From the NCBI GenBank assembly GCA_025698895.1, contig JAILWO010000001.1:1399001-1463000 (forward strand): a DNA stretch of 64,000 bases, written 5' to 3'. Of this stretch, positions 27,827 to 35,364 are shown in pieces. Origin of the DNA: Rhizobiaceae bacterium (lineage in GTDB: Bacteria; Pseudomonadota; Alphaproteobacteria; Rhizobiales; Rhizobiaceae). Positions within the stretch are counted from its first letter, which is position 1. Each line of letters opens with the position of its first letter. Below the pieces are notes generated by a model. It did no database searches, had not been told where the DNA came from, and was given only the letters and a program-made list of their open reading frames with translations. The translations under genes and the position numbers were made by a program.

Positions 27827-27870
27827 AGAATGAATACACCGCATATCATGTATTGTGGAATATTCATTCC
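27827..27870 (-). promoter_or_regulatory. Paired IolR-like sites upstream of the sugar-binding protein gene
   Basis: GGAATATTCATTCC at 27857-27870 is an exact GGAA-N6-TTCC palindrome. A degenerate partner at 27827-27840 (minus strand GGTGTATTCATTCT) has its centre exactly 30 bp away. They lie 142-185 bases upstream of the gene. The shared TATTCATTC core also occurs in front of the mocA-like gene. Confidence 0.68.
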
Positions 27871-27946
27871 ATTTTTGACTCTGGCCGTCAAGGACGATCT
27901 TCCGCGTTCGGGCGAATTTGGCTTGGCCGTCTCGCAGGGGCGCCGG

Positions 27947-27978
27947 CGGGTCGCGGCGGCGCGTGAGGCCGCGACCCG
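27947..27978 (-). terminator. Hairpin after the LacI gene
   Basis: An 11-bp perfect stem with a 10-base loop starts 44 bases after the LacI stop in the minus direction. No T-run follows, so termination is likely but may need Rho. Confidence 0.5.
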
Positions 27979-28021
27979 TCAGACTGGGCGGAGTTCGACC
28001 GGTGGGCGCCGCGACGGCGGT

Positions 28022-29056
28022 TCAGATGTTTTCGGAGACGTAGATGTCGAAGGGGAGAAATGTCTGGCCCGGTGGGTCCGCGTCATGCCCGCCGACGGCA
28101 TTGGCCATCTGCGCCACGAGCGTGGCCGACAAGGCCCGCAACGGTGTGGCGATGACGGCGGTGGCGATATTGTCGGCCAGCGCGGCGCGGGTCACCGGGT
28201 TGATCTCGTTGCATATGAGCACCTGACTCGGGGCAACCGCCTCCTCGCGAAGAGCCGAAATGGCGCCCTCGGTACCGCCTCCCGCGAGGTAGATGGCGAC
28301 GAGATCCGGATGCCGGCGCAAGAGGTCGAGCGTCGCCTCATGCGCGAGATCGTCGTCCTCGAGCGAGACCTGCGTGTCGATCAGCTCCAGCTCGGGCGCC
28401 GTCTCACGCAGATAGGAGCGGAAGCCGATCTCGCGCATCTCATGACCGTGGAAGCGATGGCTGCCGACGAAGATAGCGACCTTGCCCTTCACAGGCGCCG
28501 CCTTGGCGACCAGCCACCCGGCGGTGCGTCCGACCTTGCGGTTGTTGGTGCCGATATAGCCGCGCCGGACCCCTGGCGCGAAATCGGACAGCAAGGAAAA
28601 GACCGGCTTGCCCGACCGCTCGATCTCGGCCACCGCCGTGGTGACGGCGGGATGATCCACAGCGACCATGGCGATCGCATCGACCTTGCGGGCCATGTCG
28701 CGAAGGTGTTCGACGATGTCGGAGGGCTTCTGCGACGGCAGGAACGACAGGAGCGCATCGGAGCGGAATCCCGCATGTGGCGCGGCCGTCGCCTCGCGCA
28801 GTTCGCGCGCGAAGTCCTGATAGAAGATCTGGTCCGGTCGCTGCAGCAGATAGCCGAAGCGGTGGCTGGGAAGCGCCTCCTGGGCGCGGCGCCGCATGAG
28901 GCTGGTGCCGTGATAGCCGACCGCCTCCGCCGCCTCGTAGACGCGGCGCGCGGTCTCGGCGCGCACCGGCGCCCGGGCGTTCAGGACCCTGTCGACGGTG
29001 GCGACGCCGACCCCGGCCTCGCGTGCGATGTCGGCAACGGTCGGGCGCTTCGGCAC
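28022..29056 (-). CDS. LacI-family regulator, probable controller of the mocDEF module
   Basis: This 344-residue regulator has an N-terminal LacI helix-turn-helix (TVADIAREAGVGVATVDRVLNAR) and a periplasmic-binding-protein-like sensor domain (about 65-340) of the ribose-binding type, with GYIGTNNRKVGRTAGWLVAK. It is divergent from the desaturase-like mocD gene across 146 bp containing two palindromes. The sensor resembles sugar or inositol binders, so a rhizopine- or inositol-derived inducer is a fair guess. It is not MocR, which is a GntR/aminotransferase-type protein. Confidence 0.85.
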   Translation of the reverse strand: MPKRPTVADIAREAGVGVATVDRVLNARAPVRAETARRVYEAAEAVGYHGTSLMRRRAQEALPSHRFGYLLQRPDQIFYQDFARELREATAAPHAGFRSDALLSFLPSQKPSDIVEHLRDMARKVDAIAMVAVDHPAVTTAVAEIERSGKPVFSLLSDFAPGVRRGYIGTNNRKVGRTAGWLVAKAAPVKGKVAIFVGSHRFHGHEMREIGFRSYLRETAPELELIDTQVSLEDDDLAHEATLDLLRRHPDLVAIYLAGGGTEGAISALREEAVAPSQVLICNEINPVTRAALADNIATAVIATPLRALSATLVAQMANAVGGHDADPPGQTFLPFDIYVSENI

Positions 29057-29096
29057 ATCTCGCTCCGTGAAGGATTTTCATCATCCAGATCAGCTA

Positions 29097-29126
29097 TATC
29101 ATGATAGGATTGATAGGAACTATCAA
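29097..29126. promoter_or_regulatory. Two palindromes in the LacI/mocD divergent promoter, candidate LacI operators
   Basis: TATCATGATA at 29097-29106 is a perfect 10-bp palindrome. TTGATAG-GAA-CTATCAA at 29110-29126 has perfect 7-bp arms. Both lie between the LacI gene and mocD and share a TGATAG core, as expected for a LacI-type dimer or tetramer binding two sites. Confidence 0.55.
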
Positions 29127-29202
29127 GGCTTGATTGCCAAGCGTGCTCCCGGTCGGGTAGCACTTGCTGCACGTGACGCATGGACCGGGCGGAGGCATCG
29201 GC

Positions 29203-30303
29203 ATGGACGCGGCGATCACCACGCGGGATTACAGCCTGACCGGCCGCGACGCGAGGCGGGCGGTCGAGATGGGTCTTGCGGCGGCCGACTGGTATCACAC
29301 GGATGTGCCGCGCAAGCAGTTGAAGGCCTTGATGAAGCGCTCGGACGCGCGAGCGATGCGTGACACCGCGATATGGCTCGGCGCGATGGCGGTCAGCGGC
29401 GCGGCTGCGGCCTCGTTCTGGGGCACTTGGTGGTGTGTCCCCTTCTTCGCCGTCTATGGCGTGCTCTACGGCTCGGCCGCCGACTCGCGCTGGCACGAAT
29501 GCGGCCACGGCACCGCCTTCAGGACCCAATGGATGAACGACGCCGTCTACCAGCTTGCTTCGTTCATGATCATGCGCAACCCAGTGACATGGCGCTGGAG
29601 CCATACCCGTCATCACACCGACACGATCGTCGTGGGCCGCGATCCCGAGATCGCCGTCATGCGCCCGCCCGATCTCGTCCGTCTGATCCTGAACTTCGTC
29701 GGCCTTGTCGACGTCTGGCACGCCGTTGGCGACATGCTGCGCAACGCCTCGGGGCGCCTGAGCGCGGCCGAGGCGGCCTTCATCCCCGAGATGGAGCAGC
29801 ACAAGGCGATCCGCGTCGCCCGCATCTGGGTCGCGAGCTATGCGGCCACGATCGCGCTCGCGGTCTGGCTCGGTTCGTTCCTGCCCCTGATGTTCGTCGG
29901 CCTGCCGAGGCTCTATGGCGCCTGGCACCACGTGATGACCGGGCTGTTGCAGCATGGCGGCCTGGCCGACAACGTCGTCGATCACAGGCTCAACAGCCGC
30001 ACGGTCCACATGAACCCGATCAGCCGGTTCATCTACTGGAACATGAACTATCACGTGGAGCACCACATGTTCCCCATGGTGCCCTATCACGCGCTGCCTG
30101 CCCTGCACGAGCTCATAAAGCACGACCTGCCGGCGCCGAACCGCTCGATCCTCGACGGCTACCGCGAAATGCTGCCCGCCTTCCTGCGCCAGCTTCGCAA
30201 CGAGGACTACTTCGTCAGGCGCGAGCTGCCGGCGACGGCGAAGCCCTATCGCGAGGAACTGCACCGGATCGAGACGCAGGCGGCTGCTAGCCCGCGGACG
30301 TGA
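29203..30303 (+). CDS. mocD: MocD-like membrane hydroxylase/desaturase of rhizopine catabolism
   Basis: This 366-residue di-iron membrane protein has the three histidine boxes of the fatty-acid desaturase/alkane hydroxylase family: H98-E-C-G-H102, H134-T-R-H137-H138 and H284-V-E-H287-H288. Hydrophobic stretches lie between them. It is followed at once by a Rieske ferredoxin and a ferredoxin reductase, the same trio as MocD-MocE-MocF, proposed to demethylate 3-O-methyl-scyllo-inosamine. The ATG at 29203 has GGAGG eight bases upstream. Its place in an inositol region, divergent from a LacI sensor gene, supports this role over lipid desaturation. Confidence 0.8.
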   Translation: MDAAITTRDYSLTGRDARRAVEMGLAAADWYHTDVPRKQLKALMKRSDARAMRDTAIWLGAMAVSGAAAASFWGTWWCVPFFAVYGVLYGSAADSRWHECGHGTAFRTQWMNDAVYQLASFMIMRNPVTWRWSHTRHHTDTIVVGRDPEIAVMRPPDLVRLILNFVGLVDVWHAVGDMLRNASGRLSAAEAAFIPEMEQHKAIRVARIWVASYAATIALAVWLGSFLPLMFVGLPRLYGAWHHVMTGLLQHGGLADNVVDHRLNSRTVHMNPISRFIYWNMNYHVEHHMFPMVPYHALPALHELIKHDLPAPNRSILDGYREMLPAFLRQLRNEDYFVRRELPATAKPYREELHRIETQAAASPRT

Positions 30304-30325
30304 AGACGGAGGAGGAGACATCGCA

Positions 30326-30640
30326 ATGAGCGAATGGATCGAGGCCTGCTCGGCCGACGAGATCGACGAAGAGGACGTGATCCGCTTCGACCACGGCAAC
30401 CGCACCTTTGCCGTCTATCGCAGCCCCGACAACGAGTATTTCGCCACGGACGGGTTGTGCACGCATGAGCGGGTGCATCTGGCCGACGGGCTGGTGATGG
30501 ACGACATCATCGAATGTCCCAAGCACAATGGGCGCTTCAACTACAAGACCGGCGCGGCGCGCGGCGCGCCGGCCTGCGTCAATCTGAGCACCTATCCGGT
30601 CCGGGTCGAGGCCGGAAAGGTCTATCTCCAGATAGGATGA
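30326..30640 (+). CDS. mocE: MocE-like Rieske [2Fe-2S] ferredoxin
   Basis: This 104-residue soluble electron carrier has the Rieske ligands C45-T-H47 and C64-P-K-H67. Its size fits free-standing Rieske ferredoxins. It would pass electrons from the FAD reductase encoded next to the membrane hydroxylase encoded just before. The gene starts 22 bp after mocD with GGAGGAG upstream, and its stop overlaps the mocF ATG (ATGA). Confidence 0.88.
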   Translation: MSEWIEACSADEIDEEDVIRFDHGNRTFAVYRSPDNEYFATDGLCTHERVHLADGLVMDDIIECPKHNGRFNYKTGAARGAPACVNLSTYPVRVEAGKVYLQIG

Positions 30641-31878
30641 CGGCGGTGGATGCCGGGATGGTCATTGTTGGCGCGGGCGAATGCGGTGCTCGGGCCGCGC
30701 TTGCGCTGCGCGAAGGCGGTTATCAGGGGCGGGTGACGCTCGTCGGCGGCGAGCCGCATCCGCCCTATGAGCGCCCCCCGCTGTCGAAGGACGCCATGAC
30801 CGGTGACGACCAGCCGTCCCCCAGGGTGATCGCCAGCTTCGAACAATTGGCCGATCTACGGATCGCCTTCCTGGCCGGCTCGCCGGTGACGGCGATCGAC
30901 CGCGAGGCCCGCTCCGTCGTTCTCGCCGACGGGCGCTCCCTTTCCTACGAGCGTCTGCTGTTGGCCACGGGATCTTCCCCCCGGCGCCTCGCGATCGCGC
31001 CGGCCTCGCCGCGCATCGCCTATCTGCGCACGTTCGACGATGCGCTTGCGCTTCGCGAGCAAATGACGCCCGGCCGGCGGGTCACCATCGTCGGCGGCGG
31101 GTTCATCGGCCTCGAACTGGCGGCGTCGGCCCGCCGGCGCGGCGCGGAGGTGACGCTGATCGAGGCGCAGGAGCGCATTCTCAAACGCGGCGTGCCCGAA
31201 GCGGTCACCGAAATCGTCCATAAGCTGCATGCGGGCAACGGCGTCGAGGTGGTTCTGGGCATCGCGATCGTCTCGGTTGAGGCGGACAATGCGCGGGTGC
31301 GTATCGCCTTGGCCGACGGCCGCGCGATCGAAGCGGATAGTACCGTGATCGGCATCGGCGCGATACCCGAAACCGGACTGGCCGCCGCCGCCGGGCTTGC
31401 GGTCGACAACGGCGTCGCTGTCGACGCCAGGCTGCGGTCGAGCGACCCGGACATCTTAGCCGCCGGCGACTGCTGCTCCTTCCCGCTCGCGGTCTATGGC
31501 GGCCGGCGGGTGCGGCTGGAAGCCTGGCGCAACGCGCAGGAGCAGGGTTTGCTTGCCGCGCGCAACATGCTCGGCGCCGGGGAGAACTATGCCTCTGTGC
31601 CCTGGTTCTGGTCCGATCAGTATGAAATGAGCCTGCACATCGCCGGCCTCGCGGATGAGGGCGTAACGACCGTGCGCCGGGACCTTGGCAATGGTGCGTT
31701 CGTTCTTTTTCATCTTGCCGACGACGGAAGGCTTGTCGCCGCCAGCGGCATCGGTCCGGGAAATTCCGTGGCCAGGGAGGTGAGGCTGGCCGAAATGCTG
31801 ATCGCGCGCCGCGCCATGCCCGACCGTGCGCGTCTGGCATTGTCGGACTACAGGCTGAAGTCGCTGCTGGCGGCGTGA
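30637..31878 (+). CDS. mocF: MocF-like NAD(P)H-ferredoxin reductase (FAD)
   Basis: This 413-residue reductase belongs to the rubredoxin/putidaredoxin reductase class. It has the FAD motif VIVGAGECGARAALALR at the N-terminus, the NAD(P) motif VTIVGGGFIGLELAASARRRG near residue 150 and the late FAD motif ILAAGDC. The C-terminal reductase domain includes PWFWSDQY. It supplies electrons to the Rieske protein. The ATG overlaps the mocE stop by 4 bases, showing tight coupling. Confidence 0.87.
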   Translation: MTAVDAGMVIVGAGECGARAALALREGGYQGRVTLVGGEPHPPYERPPLSKDAMTGDDQPSPRVIASFEQLADLRIAFLAGSPVTAIDREARSVVLADGRSLSYERLLLATGSSPRRLAIAPASPRIAYLRTFDDALALREQMTPGRRVTIVGGGFIGLELAASARRRGAEVTLIEAQERILKRGVPEAVTEIVHKLHAGNGVEVVLGIAIVSVEADNARVRIALADGRAIEADSTVIGIGAIPETGLAAAAGLAVDNGVAVDARLRSSDPDILAAGDCCSFPLAVYGGRRVRLEAWRNAQEQGLLAARNMLGAGENYASVPWFWSDQYEMSLHIAGLADEGVTTVRRDLGNGAFVLFHLADDGRLVAASGIGPGNSVAREVRLAEMLIARRAMPDRARLALSDYRLKSLLAA

Positions 31879-31901
31879 TCGCCGCGTTGGAGGAGGACGA
31901 C

Positions 31902-32702
31902 GTGAACCGCACAAGGCCGACGGTCGCCGACATCCGCGCCATGAAGGGCAGGCATCAATTCACCATGCTGCGCGTGGAGACGGTCGAGGAACTGGAGGCG
32001 GCCGAGAAGGCGGCCATCGACATGGTGTCGGTGCCGCCCTCGCTGATGCTCCTGCCGCATTTCCGGGAAGTGGCGCCGAGCCTGTTCGCGGTGCCGGGCG
32101 AGAACTTCTACGAAGTGGGCACGGCCGACGATTTCGTGCGCTGGGCCTTCAGGTTGTACAAGGCTGGCGCCGACGCGGTCTATTGCAGCGCGAGCCTCGG
32201 CACGATCCGCCGGCTCGCCGAGGAAGCGATCCCGGTCTTCGGCCATGTCGGGCTGATCCCGTCGCGCGCGACCTGGACCGGCGGCTTGAAGGCCGTCGGC
32301 AAGACCGCCGCCAGCGCGCGGCAGGTCTACGACGCCGTCAAGGCGCTTGAAGCCGCCGGCGCGTTCGGCGCCGAGATCGAAGTCGTGCCTTCCGCGATCG
32401 CGGCCGCGATCAGCGCGCGCACCTCGCTGTTCATGATCTCGATGGGCGCGGGAAGCGGCTGCGACTGCCAGTATCTCTTCGCGGACGACGTGCTGGGTCA
32501 GAACCGTGGTCACGTTCCGCGTCACGCCAGGACATACCGCAATTTCGCCGGAGAGTTCGATCGCCTCCAGCGCGAGCGCATTGCCGCCTTCAGCGAGTTC
32601 GCGGCCGACGTGCGCAGCGGGGCCTATCCGGAGGATCGGCACCAGGTGGCGCATGACCCCAGGGAACTCATGGCGTTCCTTGATGGCATCGAGGCGGGAT
32701 GA
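31902..32702 (+). CDS. PanB-like (ketopantoate hydroxymethyltransferase) homologue with altered active site
   Basis: This 266-residue protein follows the PanB pattern along its length: TVADIRAMKGRHQFTML at the start, VFGHVGLIPSRATWTGGLKAVGKTA in the middle and GQNRGHVPRHARTYRNF near the end. PanB normally transfers the one-carbon unit of methylene-tetrahydrofolate to ketoisovalerate. Here the segments for both Mg-binding aspartates (GDSLG and the ADLPF region) read VPPSL and AVPGE, and the VKIEGG lysine/glutamate loop reads VYCSAS. Only the late glutamate (IEVVP) remains. I chose GTG at 31902, preceded by GGAGGAGG. It closes the mocDEF operon, so a one-carbon or inositol-derivative role is likely rather than pantothenate synthesis. 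Confidence 0.75.
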   Translation: MNRTRPTVADIRAMKGRHQFTMLRVETVEELEAAEKAAIDMVSVPPSLMLLPHFREVAPSLFAVPGENFYEVGTADDFVRWAFRLYKAGADAVYCSASLGTIRRLAEEAIPVFGHVGLIPSRATWTGGLKAVGKTAASARQVYDAVKALEAAGAFGAEIEVVPSAIAAAISARTSLFMISMGAGSGCDCQYLFADDVLGQNRGHVPRHARTYRNFAGEFDRLQRERIAAFSEFAADVRSGAYPEDRHQVAHDPRELMAFLDGIEAG

Positions 32703-32723
32703 CCGATCGGGCGGTGGACCCGT

Positions 32724-33383
32724 TCAATCGTCCAGCAGGTAATCCGCCAGACTATGGCAGTGGCTCGCCTGATAGGCGTTCCGGCCCCGGTTCATGTGCG
32801 TCAGATTGAAAGTCCGAATGGCGCGCACCAGCCGGGGTGTGGCGAGGCACTTGCGGATCGAGGCGGCGCTTCGCACTGTGATCCCGAAAATGTCCTCGCC
32901 GCGCGGGAAGAAATAGCCGACATCTTCGGGCGTCGCGACGCAGCTTTCGAGAAACTCCTCATCCACATCGCTCTGCGCGAGAGAATGGTCCGTGGTGAGA
33001 TCCGAAAGATGCACCAAGAACCTTGCTCGGATGTCCTCGCCGTCCGCATGGATCGTGAAAAGCTCCATCCAGCTTGCATTGACGCGGACGAGCGGCTTGT
33101 CGGGACTCGATGGCAGACAGGACACCGACCAGTAGTGACGCTCCGTCTTGCGCGGGATGGGGATGCAGTTCCGGCCGTAGAGCCTGAGGATCTCCAGAAT
33201 GTCTTGCGCCTGCGGGCGACCGAGGAGCTTCTGAAAACGTGCGACGTATTTGAGCCGCTGTTCCGGAGACTCCGAGCGCTCGTCGGCGTCGCGCGGGGTC
33301 GCCTTGCCCTCTATCCAGTGGCGCTGCTGCTCAAGATCCAGAAACCGGCGTAGACCGGTGGCGGTGCGGCGAGCGGCGTTCAT
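32724..33383 (-). CDS. Hypothetical protein coupled to a broken TetR gene
   Basis: This 219-residue soluble protein has no family I recognise. It has a charged helical start, a central mixed region with PRKTERHYWSVSCLPS and a C-terminal part with two His-rich spots (LTHMNRG, ASHCHSLADYLLDD). There is no signal peptide. Its ATG overlaps the TetR stop (ATGA). It lies in the stretch between the mocDEF operon and tRNA-Arg that carries transposase debris, so it may be acquired DNA. Confidence 0.55.
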   Translation of the reverse strand: MNAARRTATGLRRFLDLEQQRHWIEGKATPRDADERSESPEQRLKYVARFQKLLGRPQAQDILEILRLYGRNCIPIPRKTERHYWSVSCLPSSPDKPLVRVNASWMELFTIHADGEDIRARFLVHLSDLTTDHSLAQSDVDEEFLESCVATPEDVGYFFPRGEDIFGITVRSAASIRKCLATPRLVRAIRTFNLTHMNRGRNAYQASHCHSLADYLLDD

Positions 33384-33750
33384 CGGTCCAGCAGTCTCGC
33401 CACCGCCTCGCGGACAAGGGCAGGGACGCTTTCGGCATCGTCCAGATAGGCACTTTCGAGCAGACCGTCCGAAAGCGCGACGAGAAGGGAAGCAGTGACG
33501 GAAGGCGTCGGATCGCCGTCCTCTGCGAGAAGGTTCTCCAGGCTGTCGTGATACCAGGCGCGGCGCGCATTGATCGCCTGCCGTACAGGGCTTGCTGGAT
33601 CGGGATACTCGGCCGCCGCGTTGAGGAACGGACAGCCGCGCCAGCCTCCCGCAGTCACCGCCTCGCTGATACGCCTCATGATGGCCGAGATCAATTGGCG
33701 GGGAGGGTGCTTCGGAAGCGCCGCCACTGCCGCGCCATGCGATCCAGAGA
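33380..33750 (-). pseudogene. TetR-family regulator, 5' part lost
   Basis: The frame ending at 33380 matches the C-terminal half of a TetR/AcrR regulator (GGWRGCPFLNAAAEYPDP, ARRAWYHDSLENLL, LVALSDGLLESAYL). The DNA-binding N-terminal domain is absent. The frame stays open to 33949, but beyond about 33750 the DNA is transposase remnant read on the wrong strand. The IS insertion or a later deletion removed the first half, so a repressor of the downstream gene was probably lost. Confidence 0.7.
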
Positions 33751-33995
33751 CACGGCCGAAGTCATCCGCCGGTTCGACGACTTCATCTAGGTCTATAACA
33801 CCGAACGCCCGCATCGGGCGCTCGACATGGGCTGCCCGGCCGAGCGCTACAGCCCATCGCCGCGACCTTATTGCGGCCTCCAAGACCTCGAATACCCCTT
33901 CCATGACAAGGCCGTCACCGAACCCGTTCGGGCCAAAGGTGTTACCCATGTCTTAGGTACATTCTGTTACCCATGTCTCCGGGTCGTACAGACTG
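33751..33995 (+). mobile_element. IS481-type transposase remnant (C-terminal fragment and end)
   Basis: On the plus strand the translation reads AEVIRRFDDFI, an in-frame TAG at 33788, then VYNTERPHRALDMGCPAERY and GLQDLEYPFHDKAV, typical of the end of the integrase core of IS481-family transposases. The normal C-terminal tail PFGPKVLPMS appears in another frame after an internal deletion. Two copies of GTTACCCATGTCT follow near 33944 and 33965, resembling the element end. It is clearly not functional. Confidence 0.72.
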
Positions 33996-33999
33996 AAAG

Positions 34000-34076
<77 letters not shown>

Positions 34077-34087
34077 CGGCCAAGGGC

Positions 34088-34116
34088 TGCATAGCCCATG
34101 CGGCGCAGCGCTTCAA
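34088..34116 (-). promoter_or_regulatory. Promoter of tRNA-Arg
   Basis: On the minus strand TTGAAG (34111-34116) and TATGCA (34088-34093) are separated by exactly 17 bases. The expected start is about 5 bases before the mature tRNA 5' end, followed by a GC-rich stretch. Confidence 0.6.
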
Positions 34117-34297
34117 CGACCAAAACATCGCTGGATTGGCGAGGCGAGCCCGGATCGGATCAGACCCGCGAGCCTTGCGATCCTGATCGTCAATGTCGCC
34201 GCCGCGAATCTCCCTGTGCGTTTGATCGGGCGCGACGGTTCGCACGGGGCCGGGAACGGCCTCGGACATTGCGCCCGCCGCCCGTCGATCCGGCGGG

Positions 34298-35173
34298 TCA
34301 GCGGAAGGCGATTCCCACGCCCGGTATCGCGCCGCCCCGCGGGATATGCCGGTCGATCAGATCGGCGACGTGGCCGTTGCGCGCCTTGGCCGACTTGCCG
34401 CCCATCACCACGACGACGAGGCTGCGTCCGTTGCGGCGCACGGACGTCGCGACATTGAAGCCCGATGCGCGGATGTAGCCCGTCTTGATGCCGTCGATGC
34501 CGGCTTCCTCCAGAAGGCGGTTGTGGCCCCGGATCGACTTGCCGGCATAGGCGAAGGCCGTCTGGCCGAAGAGATGATAGTGGTGCGGAAAGCGCTTGCG
34601 CAGCGCCAGCCCCAGCACGGCCATGTCGCGCGCGGTCGAGCGCTGGCCGGCATCCGGCAGGCCGGACGCATTGCGAAAGACCGTCGCCGTCATGCCCAGG
34701 CTCCGCGCCTTGGCGGTCATCATGCGGGCGAAATTCTCCTCGCTGCCGCCCAGGAATTCGGCCACGGCCGTCGCCACGTCGTTGGCCGATTTCACGCACA
34801 GCGCATTGACGGCGTCGGGCACCGCGATCGACTCCCCCGGCCGCAAGCCCAGTTTCGATGGCGGTCTCGAGGCCGCATTGGCTGAGACCGGAATGCGCGC
34901 GTCGCGCGCCACGCGGCCCTCGTCGATCGCCTCGAACAGCAGATACAGCGTCATCATCTTGGTGAGCGAGGCGGGATAGCGCGACGCGTTCGCATTGGCC
35001 TGGTAGAGCGTCTGGCCGCTCGACGCATCGACCACGATGGCGGCGTATTTGTCGGGATCGAAGCCTTCGACGACGACCGGCGAGGGTGGTGAGATCGCCA
35101 GCGTGTCGGCGGTGTTGCAGGCGGCCAGCGTCAGCGCCAGCAGCAGCGCGAATGCCCTCGAAAGACCGGTCAT
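34298..35173 (-). CDS. D-alanyl-D-alanine carboxypeptidase lipoprotein (peptidase S11)
   Basis: This 291-residue enzyme trims peptidoglycan pentapeptides in the periplasm. The signal peptide ends in a lipobox with Cys19 (LTLAAC), so it is probably anchored as a lipoprotein. Penicillin-binding motifs are all present: S69-L-T-K72, S129-A-N131 and a KTG in GIDGIKTGYIRASGF. It lacks the long C-terminal domain of DacA, giving a short S11 form. A GTG 18 bases upstream is an alternative start. It stands alone, divergent from the diguanylate cyclase gene. Confidence 0.88.
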   Translation of the reverse strand: MTGLSRAFALLLALTLAACNTADTLAISPPSPVVVEGFDPDKYAAIVVDASSGQTLYQANANASRYPASLTKMMTLYLLFEAIDEGRVARDARIPVSANAASRPPSKLGLRPGESIAVPDAVNALCVKSANDVATAVAEFLGGSEENFARMMTAKARSLGMTATVFRNASGLPDAGQRSTARDMAVLGLALRKRFPHHYHLFGQTAFAYAGKSIRGHNRLLEEAGIDGIKTGYIRASGFNVATSVRRNGRSLVVVVMGGKSAKARNGHVADLIDRHIPRGGAIPGVGIAFR

Positions 35174-35364
35174 GGATGCAGAAAGGGACACGTCTTCGGT
35201 TCGCCCGCCGCTCGAACGCCATATACGGCCCTGCCCTTCCAGGGCCGTTCCCCGGGCATAGACCAAAAGGCCACGCCCGCCAAGCCGTCGGCCCGCCTTC
35301 CTTTAAGTCAAATGCAAGGAAATACCTTTAGCAATCTCTGATACGGGAATCGGCGTGGCGGGGC

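Larger units (their letters stand above)
27686..28021. other. 336-bp intergenic region between sugar-binding protein and LacI genes
   Basis: No gene is seen here. The right part (27947-27978) holds an 11-bp perfect stem, CGGGTCGCGGC/GCCGCGACCCG with a 10-base loop, placed to end lacI transcription. The left part holds the IolR-like pair and the binding-protein promoter. The stretch 27871-27946 shows nothing recognisable. Confidence 0.6.

Noticed and set aside
14543-28021. Complete inositol pathway including iolA
   Set aside because: Genes B, C, D, E, G and a regulator are present, but no methylmalonate-semialdehyde dehydrogenase is found in the window.
28981-30405. Open frame of 474 codons on the minus strand opposite mocD
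   Set aside because: Antisense to the desaturase-like gene with all three His boxes; also crosses the divergent promoter.
33751-33995. Intact insertion sequence
   Set aside because: Only the end of the transposase is present, with an internal stop and a deletion; no second end is seen.
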